DNA of 64,000 nucleotides from Pseudomonadota bacterium (GTDB taxonomy: Bacteria; Pseudomonadota; Alphaproteobacteria; Dongiales; Dongiaceae): assembly GCA_016183985.1 (NCBI GenBank), contig JACPDN010000005.1:248001-312000 (forward strand), written 5' to 3'. The translations under genes were made by a program, and so were the position numbers. The notes below the pieces were generated by a model, which had not been told where the DNA came from, ran no database searches, and saw only the letters and a program-made list of their open reading frames with translations. Numbering within the stretch: the first letter of the stretch is position 1; each line of letters opens with the position of its first letter. Positions 7,826-15,685 of this stretch are shown here, in pieces.

Positions 7826-9034
7826 ATGAAATTCCTTCGCATCGATATTTACATTCTGAAGCGTGTGGCTCTGCCGCTGTTGGCTACTGTCGGCATCGCT
7901 ATGGCGGCGTTGCTGCTTGAGCGTCTGATTCGACTATTGGATCTCTTCGCCAATCGAGGTGGCCCGCTCAATATCGTTCTCAAGATGCTCGCCAATCTAG
8001 TCCCGCACTATCTTGGCATCGCCGTGCCGGCCGCCCTTTTCGTCGGCGTCCTTTACGCCAGCATGCGCCTTTCCTCAGATAGCGAGCTTGATGCCATGCG
8101 TGCGAGCGGTTTGTCCCTCCGCAGGCTGCTTATGCCGATCCTGGCATTGTCGATCGTTTTGGCCATCGTTAGCGCCTATCTCATTGGCTTTCTGCAGCCA
8201 TACACGCGCTTTGCCTACCGTGCCTTGGTTCACCTGGTCGTCGAGACTGCCTGGGATTCCGCGATTGAACGGGGCGCCTTCTTCAGCGGGTTTGGTGGCA
8301 AAACTATCCTCATTGGTGACATTTCCGAAGGCGGCAGCAAGCTTTCTCAGATTTTCGTCAAGGAAGTGGACGAGAACGGCCAAGATCTCGTCACCACTGC
8401 CGAGAGTGGTCAGTTGGAGCGGAACGCAGATCTATCCCTCGTACTGACCCTGCATAACGGCGTCCGAACCGAGACCACACCGGGCACTAACCAAGCCAAG
8501 GCGGTCGTATTCTCCGAACTCAAGCTGCCGATGGATACGGTTGCGCCGGAGCCGTTCCGGAACCGCGGCGACCGCGAAAGCGAACTCGACTTCTTCGAAC
8601 TCATTCATGCCTATTTCAATACACCGCCCACGCTTCATATTGAGGACATAAAGGCGGAACTGAACAGTCGTCTGGTACGCACCGTATCGATCATCTTCCT
8701 GCCGCTCTTAGCCATGCCGATCGGTGTATCGTCGCGCCGCACATCCAAGGGCGTCCGAATGCTGGTGGGCATCCTTTTTCTCGTCGCGTATTTCCAGATC
8801 CTGCAATTCGGTAGAGATGCTGTGGGAAGCGGGATGCTGGGATCGGCTGCGGCGCTATGGCTGCCATTCCTGGTATTTGGCGCTATCAGCACTTGGCTGT
8901 TCTACCTTGCCAATTCTCGCCCCGGCGCGGACCCGCTCGCACATGTGTTTGAATCCATTTCGGATGGTTCCAACTGGTTGTGGGGACACATTCGCCGCTT
9001 CCTGCCGCGTCGCTCGCAAGAGGCCGCTGAATGA
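7826..9034 (+). CDS. lptF: LptF-like permease of an Lpt-type lipid exporter
   Basis: This is a 402-residue inner-membrane protein of the LptF/LptG family. Three membrane helices at the N-terminal end (about 12-35, 50-80, 100-125) are followed by a periplasmic beta-jellyroll-type region (about 135-275) and three C-terminal helices. RASGLSLRRLLMPIL is the coupling-helix region that meets the LptB ATPase. It overlaps lptG by four bases. Canonical alphaproteobacterial lptFG sit beside lptD and surA, which are absent here. Either the housekeeping pair has moved, or this is a second pair serving sphingolipids. No ATPase or LptC is encoded nearby. Confidence 0.85.
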   Translation: MKFLRIDIYILKRVALPLLATVGIAMAALLLERLIRLLDLFANRGGPLNIVLKMLANLVPHYLGIAVPAALFVGVLYASMRLSSDSELDAMRASGLSLRRLLMPILALSIVLAIVSAYLIGFLQPYTRFAYRALVHLVVETAWDSAIERGAFFSGFGGKTILIGDISEGGSKLSQIFVKEVDENGQDLVTTAESGQLERNADLSLVLTLHNGVRTETTPGTNQAKAVVFSELKLPMDTVAPEPFRNRGDRESELDFFELIHAYFNTPPTLHIEDIKAELNSRLVRTVSIIFLPLLAMPIGVSSRRTSKGVRMLVGILFLVAYFQILQFGRDAVGSGMLGSAAALWLPFLVFGAISTWLFYLANSRPGADPLAHVFESISDGSNWLWGHIRRFLPRRSQEAAE

Positions 9035-10122
9035 ACACCTTCACGCGCTATGTCCTCAAGAGTTTCCTCTGGCAGTTCTTGCTGCTGCTCATCGGCTTTA
9101 CGGCATTGCTGCAGCTCTTTGACCTGCTCAACAACAGCGCCGACATCCTGCAGGACCATATGGGGCAGATGAGCGCAGTGCTCGAATACGCCGTGTTGCG
9201 GCTGCCTGAAATCATGTCGTTCCTGGTGCCTTTCGCCGTATTGATGGGGGCGCTTGTTACCCTCGGCAAGATGGAACGGGATAACGAGATCATGGCTTAT
9301 AAAGCGGCCGGAGCTCCATATTTTACCGTTCTCTGGGCATTCCTGCCTGCTGTGGGCATCGTCGCCGTCCTGCATTTCTTTTTGGCCGACCAGATCGTCC
9401 CGATATCCATCCAATCGTTGATTCAACGTGACCTCTCTACTGAGCGCGCGAAATCGAAAAATGAAGCAAAGGATGAACCGCTCTTCGTCCAGGAGGGCAA
9501 ATCCGTCGTCGAAGCCGGTGCAGTCGGCCAAGACGGGACAACACTCAGCCATCTTCGAATCTACGAGCGCGACGATAGCGGCAAGATTGTGAAGCAGGTT
9601 TTTGCCAATGACGCTCACTATGACACGAGTAAAGAAGTTTGGACTTTGAGCAACGTCTGGACGACGACCATTCCAGATGGGCAGGCGGCACAGACCGCGC
9701 GGACGGACTCTTGGGTTTGGCCGACGCATCTCACGCCGGCGGAGTTCTCAGATCTGGTAGAGAAGCCGCAGGCGATGCCTTTGCTGAAGATCCATGGTTT
9801 CATCTCCTCCACCCAGGTCGGTGTGCGGCCGACATACTTTTACGAAACCTGGCTGCAGAAGCGTATCGCACTGCCGGTAAGTTCTATCCTGATGATCCTG
9901 CTTGCCGCCCCCGTGGCGCACTCGCTGCATCGGCGCGAGCGAGGCCTTGCCATGGGCATGACCGTCGGTTTCGGTCTGGGTTTCCTCTATTTTCTAACAG
10001 ACGGCTTGGTCTTGTCCTTGGGGGAATCAGGCGCGGTACCGCCCTTCCTGGCGGCCTGGTTGCCGATCCTGCTTTTCGCCGCGATCGGCGGCGCCTGGCT
10101 TATCAAGCAGGAAGGCTATTGA
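9031..10122 (+). CDS. lptG: LptG-like permease of an Lpt-type lipid exporter
   Basis: This 363-residue partner of the preceding permease starts inside the lptF stop (ATGA at 9031). It has the same 3+3 helix plan with a periplasmic domain at about 125-265. YKAAGAPYFTVLWAF forms the LptB-facing coupling helix, and LAAPVAHSLHRRERGLAMGM is the conserved start of the second membrane half. It is followed only three bases later by a CDP-alcohol phosphotransferase, so synthesis and transport genes are co-transcribed. This supports, without proving, a role in moving a head-group-bearing lipid out of the inner membrane. Confidence 0.85.
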   Translation: MNTFTRYVLKSFLWQFLLLLIGFTALLQLFDLLNNSADILQDHMGQMSAVLEYAVLRLPEIMSFLVPFAVLMGALVTLGKMERDNEIMAYKAAGAPYFTVLWAFLPAVGIVAVLHFFLADQIVPISIQSLIQRDLSTERAKSKNEAKDEPLFVQEGKSVVEAGAVGQDGTTLSHLRIYERDDSGKIVKQVFANDAHYDTSKEVWTLSNVWTTTIPDGQAAQTARTDSWVWPTHLTPAEFSDLVEKPQAMPLLKIHGFISSTQVGVRPTYFYETWLQKRIALPVSSILMILLAAPVAHSLHRRERGLAMGMTVGFGLGFLYFLTDGLVLSLGESGAVPPFLAAWLPILLFAAIGGAWLIKQEGY

Positions 10123-10125
10123 GCC

Positions 10126-11337
10126 ATGAAGTTGTGGATCGACGCGGGGCGCATCGGCGCCGAGCGCGTCTTTGGCATGAGCTTGATCGAACGGCATCTG
10201 AAAGCTGCAAGGCATCAGAAACTCTCTTTGAGCGAAGTGATTGTCGATATTGGCTCGGGTACTGCTCCAATCTGGGTGCCGGAACCGCGGCTCAACTGCC
10301 CCGTGCGGGTCGTTTCCGGACCGGGCAGTTGTGTTGATCGGCTGAAGGAGGCCCTTGCCGCAGGCGAGCCGTTGATTGTCACCGATGCGGCAACGCTGGC
10401 CGATGCACGTCTTTACAGCTTTCTCGCCGAGCGTCCCGGCAGCTGCGCCGTCCGAGCCAACAAAGCAGCGATTGGACGGATCGAACCCGACGATGCTGTG
10501 CAGCTCCTCGATGCACCGACGCTCGACGCAGTGACCGCACGACTGCCGGAGATTCGGCAGCAGGACTTCCCTGCCTTCGTTGCCAAGCTGCGCCGCTCGC
10601 TGCCTTTCTACCTGTTCTCCGTCACCACCCAGGCCGAGCGGAAAAACGTCGAGAAATTCCTTTTCTGGTCGAACTACAAAGGCTCGACCGACTTCTTCAC
10701 CAAATACGTCTACCCGCCTTTGGTTTGGGCATTGGTCCCACCGCTTGCCCGCGCGCGCATCCATCCCAACACGGTCACCATCGTCAGCATCATCCTCACC
10801 ATCCTTGCCGTGCCGCTTTGCGCAGGCGGGTATTTCTGGTGGGGCTTTGCCTGCGCCTATGGCATGAGTGTGCTTGATTCTGTCGATGGAAAGCTTGCCC
10901 GCCTCACCTTTACTGATTCCGCGATCGGCAATGTGCTCGATCATGGCCTGGATATTGTCCATCCACCGTTCTGGTATTTCGGCTGGGCGGTCGGACTTTT
11001 AGGCGGATGGTCGCTTGCCGATTTCGGTGAGCCGTTATGGCAGGCAGCGTGGTGGATGCTGGCCCTTTACGTCCTCGATCGGCTCATCCTGGCAGTCTAC
11101 CGGGCGAAATATAAGCGTGGGTTGCATACGCATGCCGCGATCGACAGCTTCGTGCGCACTTTCATTTCGCGCCGAAATATAAATTTGCCCTTATTTACCG
11201 TGGCATACGCCGCCGGCTGGGGAGCCCAGGCATTCTATTTCATCGTTCTATGGCAAGCGCTTACCTGTCTTTACCATGGTGGCCGGACGGTATGGATTCT
11301 AGCGACCTATCGCCCCATCGCGGCAGATCCCGCGTAA
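10126..11337 (+). CDS. CDP-alcohol phosphatidyltransferase with N-terminal nucleotidyltransferase-like domain (copy 2)
   Basis: This 403-residue paralogue of the gene at 5512 has the same plan. A soluble domain of about 160 residues (GMSLIERHLKAARHQK then EVIVDIG) resembles nucleotidyltransferases but lacks the GGxGxR loop. A linker with NYKGSTDFFTKYVYP matches YKGITDVVTKHVWP of copy 1. Then comes D251-xx-D254-G-xx-A258-R259-x8-G268-xxx-D272-xxx-D276 among membrane helices. Such enzymes join a CDP-activated partner to an alcohol. It belongs to the operon with lptFG, hydroxylase, ceramide synthase and a separate nucleotidyltransferase, so it may build a second head group. The substrate is unknown. 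Confidence 0.85.
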   Translation: MKLWIDAGRIGAERVFGMSLIERHLKAARHQKLSLSEVIVDIGSGTAPIWVPEPRLNCPVRVVSGPGSCVDRLKEALAAGEPLIVTDAATLADARLYSFLAERPGSCAVRANKAAIGRIEPDDAVQLLDAPTLDAVTARLPEIRQQDFPAFVAKLRRSLPFYLFSVTTQAERKNVEKFLFWSNYKGSTDFFTKYVYPPLVWALVPPLARARIHPNTVTIVSIILTILAVPLCAGGYFWWGFACAYGMSVLDSVDGKLARLTFTDSAIGNVLDHGLDIVHPPFWYFGWAVGLLGGWSLADFGEPLWQAAWWMLALYVLDRLILAVYRAKYKRGLHTHAAIDSFVRTFISRRNINLPLFTVAYAAGWGAQAFYFIVLWQALTCLYHGGRTVWILATYRPIAADPA

Positions 11338-11448
11338 AGACATGGCCACTGCGTATTGGGCTATCGTTTGCTTGCCCTAACGCCTTGATGCAACTAGATT
11401 ACCGCCGCAACTTGAGCCCGTTTCCAATTAGGTAGTGAGTCGACCGCC

Positions 11449-12234
11449 ATGCTTCGTTTCGGCTTCTGGAAAGACCGGACCCATAACCTGTCGCGCATGT
11501 CGCTGGCCGATCTGGTGGCAGCCTTTGTCACCTACCCGTCTGTTCACGCCTATTTCGGGCTGGCGGCAGTCAGCCTCTATTTCGTTTATCGCTGGTATAC
11601 GGCTTGGCTGCCTTTGCTGATCGCTGTCGCGCTCGCTGTCGTCGTTTACCCCTTGGTCTGGTACGTGCTCCACCGCTGGGTGCTCCACAGCCAATTCCTC
11701 TACAAGTCGCCGCTGACCGCCAAGACCTGGAAACGCATCCATTTCGATCATCATCAGGATCCGCATAATCTGGTCGTGCTGTTTGGCGCGCTCTACACCA
11801 CACTCCCGACAATCGCGATCGTGACAATGCCGATCGGTTACGCGGTCGGTGGCCCTGCCGCGGCTGCTATGGCTTTTGCAACCGGCCTGCTCACCACCTG
11901 CTTCTACGAGTTCTGTCACTGCGTGCAGCATCTCAATACCAGCCCCAAGACGGCTTTCATGAAGCGGTTGAAGCAGCTTCATATGTGGCATCACTTCCAC
12001 AATGAGCAGGGCAATTACGGCATCACCAATTTCGTTTGGGATCGCCTCGGCCGCACCTATTACGCCAAAGCCAGCACGGTTCCGAAGAGTCCGACCGTTT
12101 TCAACATCGGCTACACGGCTGAAATGGCGGAACGTTACCCTTGGGTGGCGCAGCTCTCGAACAACACCCGTGGCGACGGCAATCCGCGTCGTTTCCGTAC
12201 TGACAACGCCACCGACAGCGGCCCCGCCGCCTGA
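11449..12234 (+). CDS. Fatty acid hydroxylase / sterol desaturase family di-iron membrane enzyme
   Basis: This 261-residue integral membrane protein has the histidine clusters of the family: H75-RWVL-H80, H98-FD-H101-H102, H157-xxx-H161 and H178-MW-H181-H182-x-H184, separated by membrane segments near 30-75 and 110-155. These would hold two iron atoms for O2-dependent hydroxylation. It sits 29 bases before the ceramide-synthase-like gene. Ceramide C4-hydroxylases and alpha-hydroxylases belong to this family, so it likely hydroxylates the long-chain base or N-acyl chain. Carotenoid or sterol hydroxylation is less likely here, since no isoprenoid genes are seen. Confidence 0.85.
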   Translation: MLRFGFWKDRTHNLSRMSLADLVAAFVTYPSVHAYFGLAAVSLYFVYRWYTAWLPLLIAVALAVVVYPLVWYVLHRWVLHSQFLYKSPLTAKTWKRIHFDHHQDPHNLVVLFGALYTTLPTIAIVTMPIGYAVGGPAAAAMAFATGLLTTCFYEFCHCVQHLNTSPKTAFMKRLKQLHMWHHFHNEQGNYGITNFVWDRLGRTYYAKASTVPKSPTVFNIGYTAEMAERYPWVAQLSNNTRGDGNPRRFRTDNATDSGPAA

Positions 12235-12263
12235 TCCTTTCCCGATTGCAGGGGTAGACCGAA

Positions 12264-13400
12264 ATGGCACAGATCGAAGTTGTTCCGGTCACCGACAAGG
12301 CCGGGCTAAAGGCATTTATTGCATTGCCTAAGCGTCTATACGCCGGCAGCAGCGGCTATGTTGCCCCGCTCGACATGGAGCGGGCCGAGGTTCTGACGCC
12401 CGGCAAAAATCCTTATTTCACGCATGCCAAGGCCCAACTCTTCCTCGCCAAACGCGACGGCAAGATTGTAGGCCGTATTTCCGCGCAGGTCTGCCAGCTC
12501 GAGCAGAAGCTGCGGCCCGGTACTGGCCATTTCGGCTGGATCGATGCCGAAGATGACCCCACGATTTACAAAGCCCTTGTCGACGCGGCCTCAGCCTGGC
12601 TCCGTCAGCAGGGTTCCAGCCGCATGGTCGGTCCCTTGAGTTTCTGCACCAATGAAGAAACGGGCCTCCTCGTCGACGGGTTCGACAACCTGCCAATGCT
12701 GATGATGCCCTATCACGCACCATATGCCGGCCGAAATGTCGAAGCGGCCGGCTTCGTCAAGCTCAAGGACGTGGTCGCCTACGACCTCAACAAGACGGCC
12801 TATAAGCCGGTGGGCTCGTCGCGCATGCTGGAGAAGCTGCAGGCGGACGGAACGATCCGTATGCGCGGCCTGGATATGAAGAACTACACCCGCGATCTCG
12901 GCATCATCCTCGATATCTTCAATGATGCCTGGGCGGACAATTGGGGCATGATCCCATTCACGGCAGATGAGATCGCTGCCGCGGCAAAGTCTATGAAGCC
13001 TTTGATCGATCCCAATCTTGTCGTGATCGCCGAAGTGAAGGGCGAACCCGCCGGCATGCTGGTCTGCCTGCCAAATCTGATGGAAGCGATCCGCGATTTC
13101 GATGGCAGCCTGCTACCCTTTAACGTCGTCAAATTGTTGTGGCGCCTGAAGACCAACAAGCTGAAGACCAGCCGCATTCCGTTGATGGGCATCCGGCGCA
13201 AGCATCACGGCTCCGTCCTTGGTGCGACGCTGCTGCCGCTGATGTTCGACCGGTTAAAGGAGCCGTTCCTCAAGCGTGGCCTCGAACGCGTCGAGATGTC
13301 GTGGATACTTGAGGACAATGCACCGATGCGGCGTGTCATCGAAGGCGTCGGTGGCAAAGTCTATAAGACCTACCGCATCTACGAGAAATCGCTGGCTTGA
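12264..13400 (+). CDS. bcerS: Bacterial ceramide synthase-like GNAT-fold N-acyltransferase (bCerS-like)
   Basis: This 378-residue soluble protein belongs to the large GNAT-type family that in Caulobacter includes the bacterial ceramide synthase. It shows the family start (FIALPKRLYAGSSGYVAPL), AKAQLFLAKRDGKIVGRI, then GPLSFCTNEETGLLVDGFD and MMPYHAPYAGR, and a C-terminal half ending in the GNAT-like VEMSWILEDNAPMRRVIE. It should N-acylate 3-ketosphinganine before the CerR step. It lies between the hydroxylase and the nucleotidyltransferase genes in one transcript. The specific reaction rests on family resemblance and on the presence of spt, acp and cerR in the same window. Confidence 0.8.
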   Translation: MAQIEVVPVTDKAGLKAFIALPKRLYAGSSGYVAPLDMERAEVLTPGKNPYFTHAKAQLFLAKRDGKIVGRISAQVCQLEQKLRPGTGHFGWIDAEDDPTIYKALVDAASAWLRQQGSSRMVGPLSFCTNEETGLLVDGFDNLPMLMMPYHAPYAGRNVEAAGFVKLKDVVAYDLNKTAYKPVGSSRMLEKLQADGTIRMRGLDMKNYTRDLGIILDIFNDAWADNWGMIPFTADEIAAAAKSMKPLIDPNLVVIAEVKGEPAGMLVCLPNLMEAIRDFDGSLLPFNVVKLLWRLKTNKLKTSRIPLMGIRRKHHGSVLGATLLPLMFDRLKEPFLKRGLERVEMSWILEDNAPMRRVIEGVGGKVYKTYRIYEKSLA

Positions 13401-13405
13401 GCGCC

Positions 13406-14206
13406 ATGCCTGAGCCGCGTTTTAATGCTCTGATTCTAGCCGGCAACCGCCGCGAGGGCGACAGCGTTGCTACTTTGACCGGCGTCAGCCACAAGGCATT
13501 AGCCCCCATCAATGGCGTCCCGATGCTCTTGCGTCTCTATCGCACTTTGCGTGAGGTCGATGGCATTGGCGACATTCACGTCTGCATTGATGACGTTAGC
13601 CTGCTCGACGGCATACCGGAACTGGCCGCTGCACGGGCGAGTGGCGCGATCCGGATTGTCAAACCCGCCATCAGCCCAGCCGCGAGCTTAGGCGCGGCTC
13701 TCGATTTGATCGGCCTACAGCGACCGCTTCTTACCACGACCGCCGACCATCCGCTGCTGACGGCGGCGATGGTCACTCACATGCTGCGCGCCACGCCGGA
13801 CGATGCGGAACTCGGCGTCGGCCTCGCCGAGGCCGAGACCGTGACTGCCGTCTATCCTGATGCCATTCGCACCTTCTATCGCTTCAAGGGCCGGCGCTTC
13901 AGCGGCTGCAATCTTTTCTTGGCCCGCGGCAACAACGCGCGGAAGGTCACCCAGTATTGGCAACGCATGGAGCGGCATCGCAAGAAGCCGTGGCGACTGG
14001 TCTGGGAAATCGGCCCGCTGGCATTGCTGCGGATGATCTGCGGGCAGCTCAGCCTTGATGACGCCTTCGCTCACGTTTCGAAACTGACCGGTGCCAGCAT
14101 TCGACCGGTTCTCATGCCCTTCGCGGAAGCGCCGATCGATGTCGATAAGCCGGCCGACTTCGAGCTGGTCACGGAAATCCTTCGACGCCGCGAAGGCGCC
14201 GCCTAG
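13406..14206 (+). CDS. MobA-like NTP transferase (GT-A fold), candidate head-group activating enzyme
   Basis: This is a nucleotidyltransferase of about 266 residues. The nucleotide loop reads LILAGNRREGD in place of the usual LAGGxGxRM, followed by the lysine in SHKALAPINGVPMLLR, as in MobA, IspD and sugar-1-phosphate enzymes. TTTADHPLLT gives the metal-binding Asp. ATG 13406 is taken as the start; a TTG at 13397 overlaps the ceramide synthase stop and adds three residues. It is the last gene of the forward sphingolipid operon. A role in making a CDP-alcohol for the copy-2 phosphotransferase is attractive, because fused IPCT-DIPPS enzymes join the same two activities, but the substrate is unknown. 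Confidence 0.72.
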   Translation: MPEPRFNALILAGNRREGDSVATLTGVSHKALAPINGVPMLLRLYRTLREVDGIGDIHVCIDDVSLLDGIPELAAARASGAIRIVKPAISPAASLGAALDLIGLQRPLLTTTADHPLLTAAMVTHMLRATPDDAELGVGLAEAETVTAVYPDAIRTFYRFKGRRFSGCNLFLARGNNARKVTQYWQRMERHRKKPWRLVWEIGPLALLRMICGQLSLDDAFAHVSKLTGASIRPVLMPFAEAPIDVDKPADFELVTEILRRREGAA

Positions 14207-14340
14207 CAGGCCTGCCGTTTCGTTCGCTGGCACCCGGAATTCGGTCTGCCTGCCCCCTTGGCTTTCACCTGCTCGACAGCCTAGGATTGTCGCAAATAGA
14301 TCTGTGAAATCAGGCTTTTTCGATTCGGCAGAGAGGCACT

Positions 14341-15651
14341 ATGCAGTACACCGCCAACACCCTCGAAAACCACTGGATGCCCTTCACCTCGAACCGGGAC
14401 TTCAAGGCCGAGCCGCGCCTGATGGTCAAGGCCCAGGGCATGCATTACTGGAACCACAAGGGCGAGAAGCTGATCGACGCTTCATCCGGTCTGTTCTGCT
14501 GTGCTGCCGGCCACGGCCGCAATGAAATCATCGAGGCAGTGCATGCCTCGATGAAGGAGATCGACTACACGCCGCATTTCCAGGTCGGTCATCCTTCATC
14601 TTTTGAACTGGCGCAGAAGGTCGCCAAGATCACGCCAGGTGATCTCGACTACGTCTTCTTCTGCAATTCGGGTTCGGAAGCGGTCGAAACGGCCATCAAG
14701 ATCGCCCTCGCCTATCATGTGGCAAAGGGCGAAGGGCAGCGGACCCGCTTCGTCAGCCGCGAACGTGCTTATCACGGCGTCAATATCGGTGGCGTCTCTT
14801 TGAGCGGCATGGTCCGCAATCGGGAAACTTTCGGCGCCGTCATGCCGGGCGTCGCACACCTGCGCCATACATGGCAGCCCGAAGCACGTTTCACCCGGGG
14901 CCAGCCGGAAAACGGCGCCGATCTTGCAAATGACCTGCAGCGCTTTGTCGACCTTTATGGGCCAAAGTCGATCGCGGCCTGCTTCGTGGAGCCAATCGCC
15001 GGGTCGACCGGCGTGTTGATCCCGCCCAAGGGTTATCTCGAACGCCTGCGCGAAATTTGCGACAAGAATGGCATTCTGCTGGTGTTCGACGAGGTCATCT
15101 GCGGTTTCGGTCGAACCGGCAAAGCTTTCGCCGCACAGAGCTTCGGCGTGACGCCGGATATCATCACCATGGCGAAGGCGTTGACCAATGGCGCGCTGCC
15201 GATGGGCGCTGTCGCAGTCAGCGAAAAGATCTATCATACCGTCACCAGTTCAGCACTGGATGGCGCGGTCGAGTTCTTCCACGGCTACACCTACTCAGCG
15301 CATCCTGCGGCCTGTGCCGCCGGCATCGCGGCCCTCGACGTCTATGAGAAGGAAGGGCTTTTCGAGCGCGCCGCCGAGATGTCGCCCTATTTCCTCGACC
15401 GCATGTATTCGCTGCAAAGCGTCAAGGCCGTGACGGATATTCGTGGGTACGGCATGCTGTGCGGTATCGATCTGGCCCCCGCGGCACGCCCCGGCCAGCG
15501 TGGCTTTGATGTCACCAAGCGACTCTTTGCCAAGGGTCTGCACATCAAATTCACCGGCGATGCCGGTATCTGCGCCCCTGCTCTTGTCGCAACAAAGGCT
15601 GACATCGACGAAATCTGGCGTATCTTCAAGGAAGTATTCAGCGAATACTGA
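14341..15651 (+). CDS. Omega-amino acid:pyruvate aminotransferase (class III)
   Basis: This is a 436-residue class III aminotransferase. ENHWMPFTSNRDFK at the start is typical of beta-alanine/omega-amino-acid:pyruvate transaminases. Other hallmarks are FFCNSGSEAVETAIKIA, ERAYHGVN, VFDEVICGFGRTG and the PLP lysine K279 in MAKALTNGALPMG. GAGAGG precedes the ATG closely. It moves the amino group of a terminal amine (beta-alanine, taurine-like or 4-aminobutyrate-like donors) to pyruvate. It directly precedes a SoeABC-type sulfite/sulfur molybdoenzyme operon, which makes taurine or hypotaurine possible donors, but the sequence does not decide this. Confidence 0.88.
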   Translation: MQYTANTLENHWMPFTSNRDFKAEPRLMVKAQGMHYWNHKGEKLIDASSGLFCCAAGHGRNEIIEAVHASMKEIDYTPHFQVGHPSSFELAQKVAKITPGDLDYVFFCNSGSEAVETAIKIALAYHVAKGEGQRTRFVSRERAYHGVNIGGVSLSGMVRNRETFGAVMPGVAHLRHTWQPEARFTRGQPENGADLANDLQRFVDLYGPKSIAACFVEPIAGSTGVLIPPKGYLERLREICDKNGILLVFDEVICGFGRTGKAFAAQSFGVTPDIITMAKALTNGALPMGAVAVSEKIYHTVTSSALDGAVEFFHGYTYSAHPAACAAGIAALDVYEKEGLFERAAEMSPYFLDRMYSLQSVKAVTDIRGYGMLCGIDLAPAARPGQRGFDVTKRLFAKGLHIKFTGDAGICAPALVATKADIDEIWRIFKEVFSEY

Positions 15652-15685
15652 TGATCATCTCACCAGCCAGGTCGCATATCCAACA

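Noticed and set aside
15443-15685. N-terminal extension of soeA into the aminotransferase gene
   Set aside because: The extra 81 codons lie wholly or mostly within the preceding gene in another frame and have no molybdoenzyme character.
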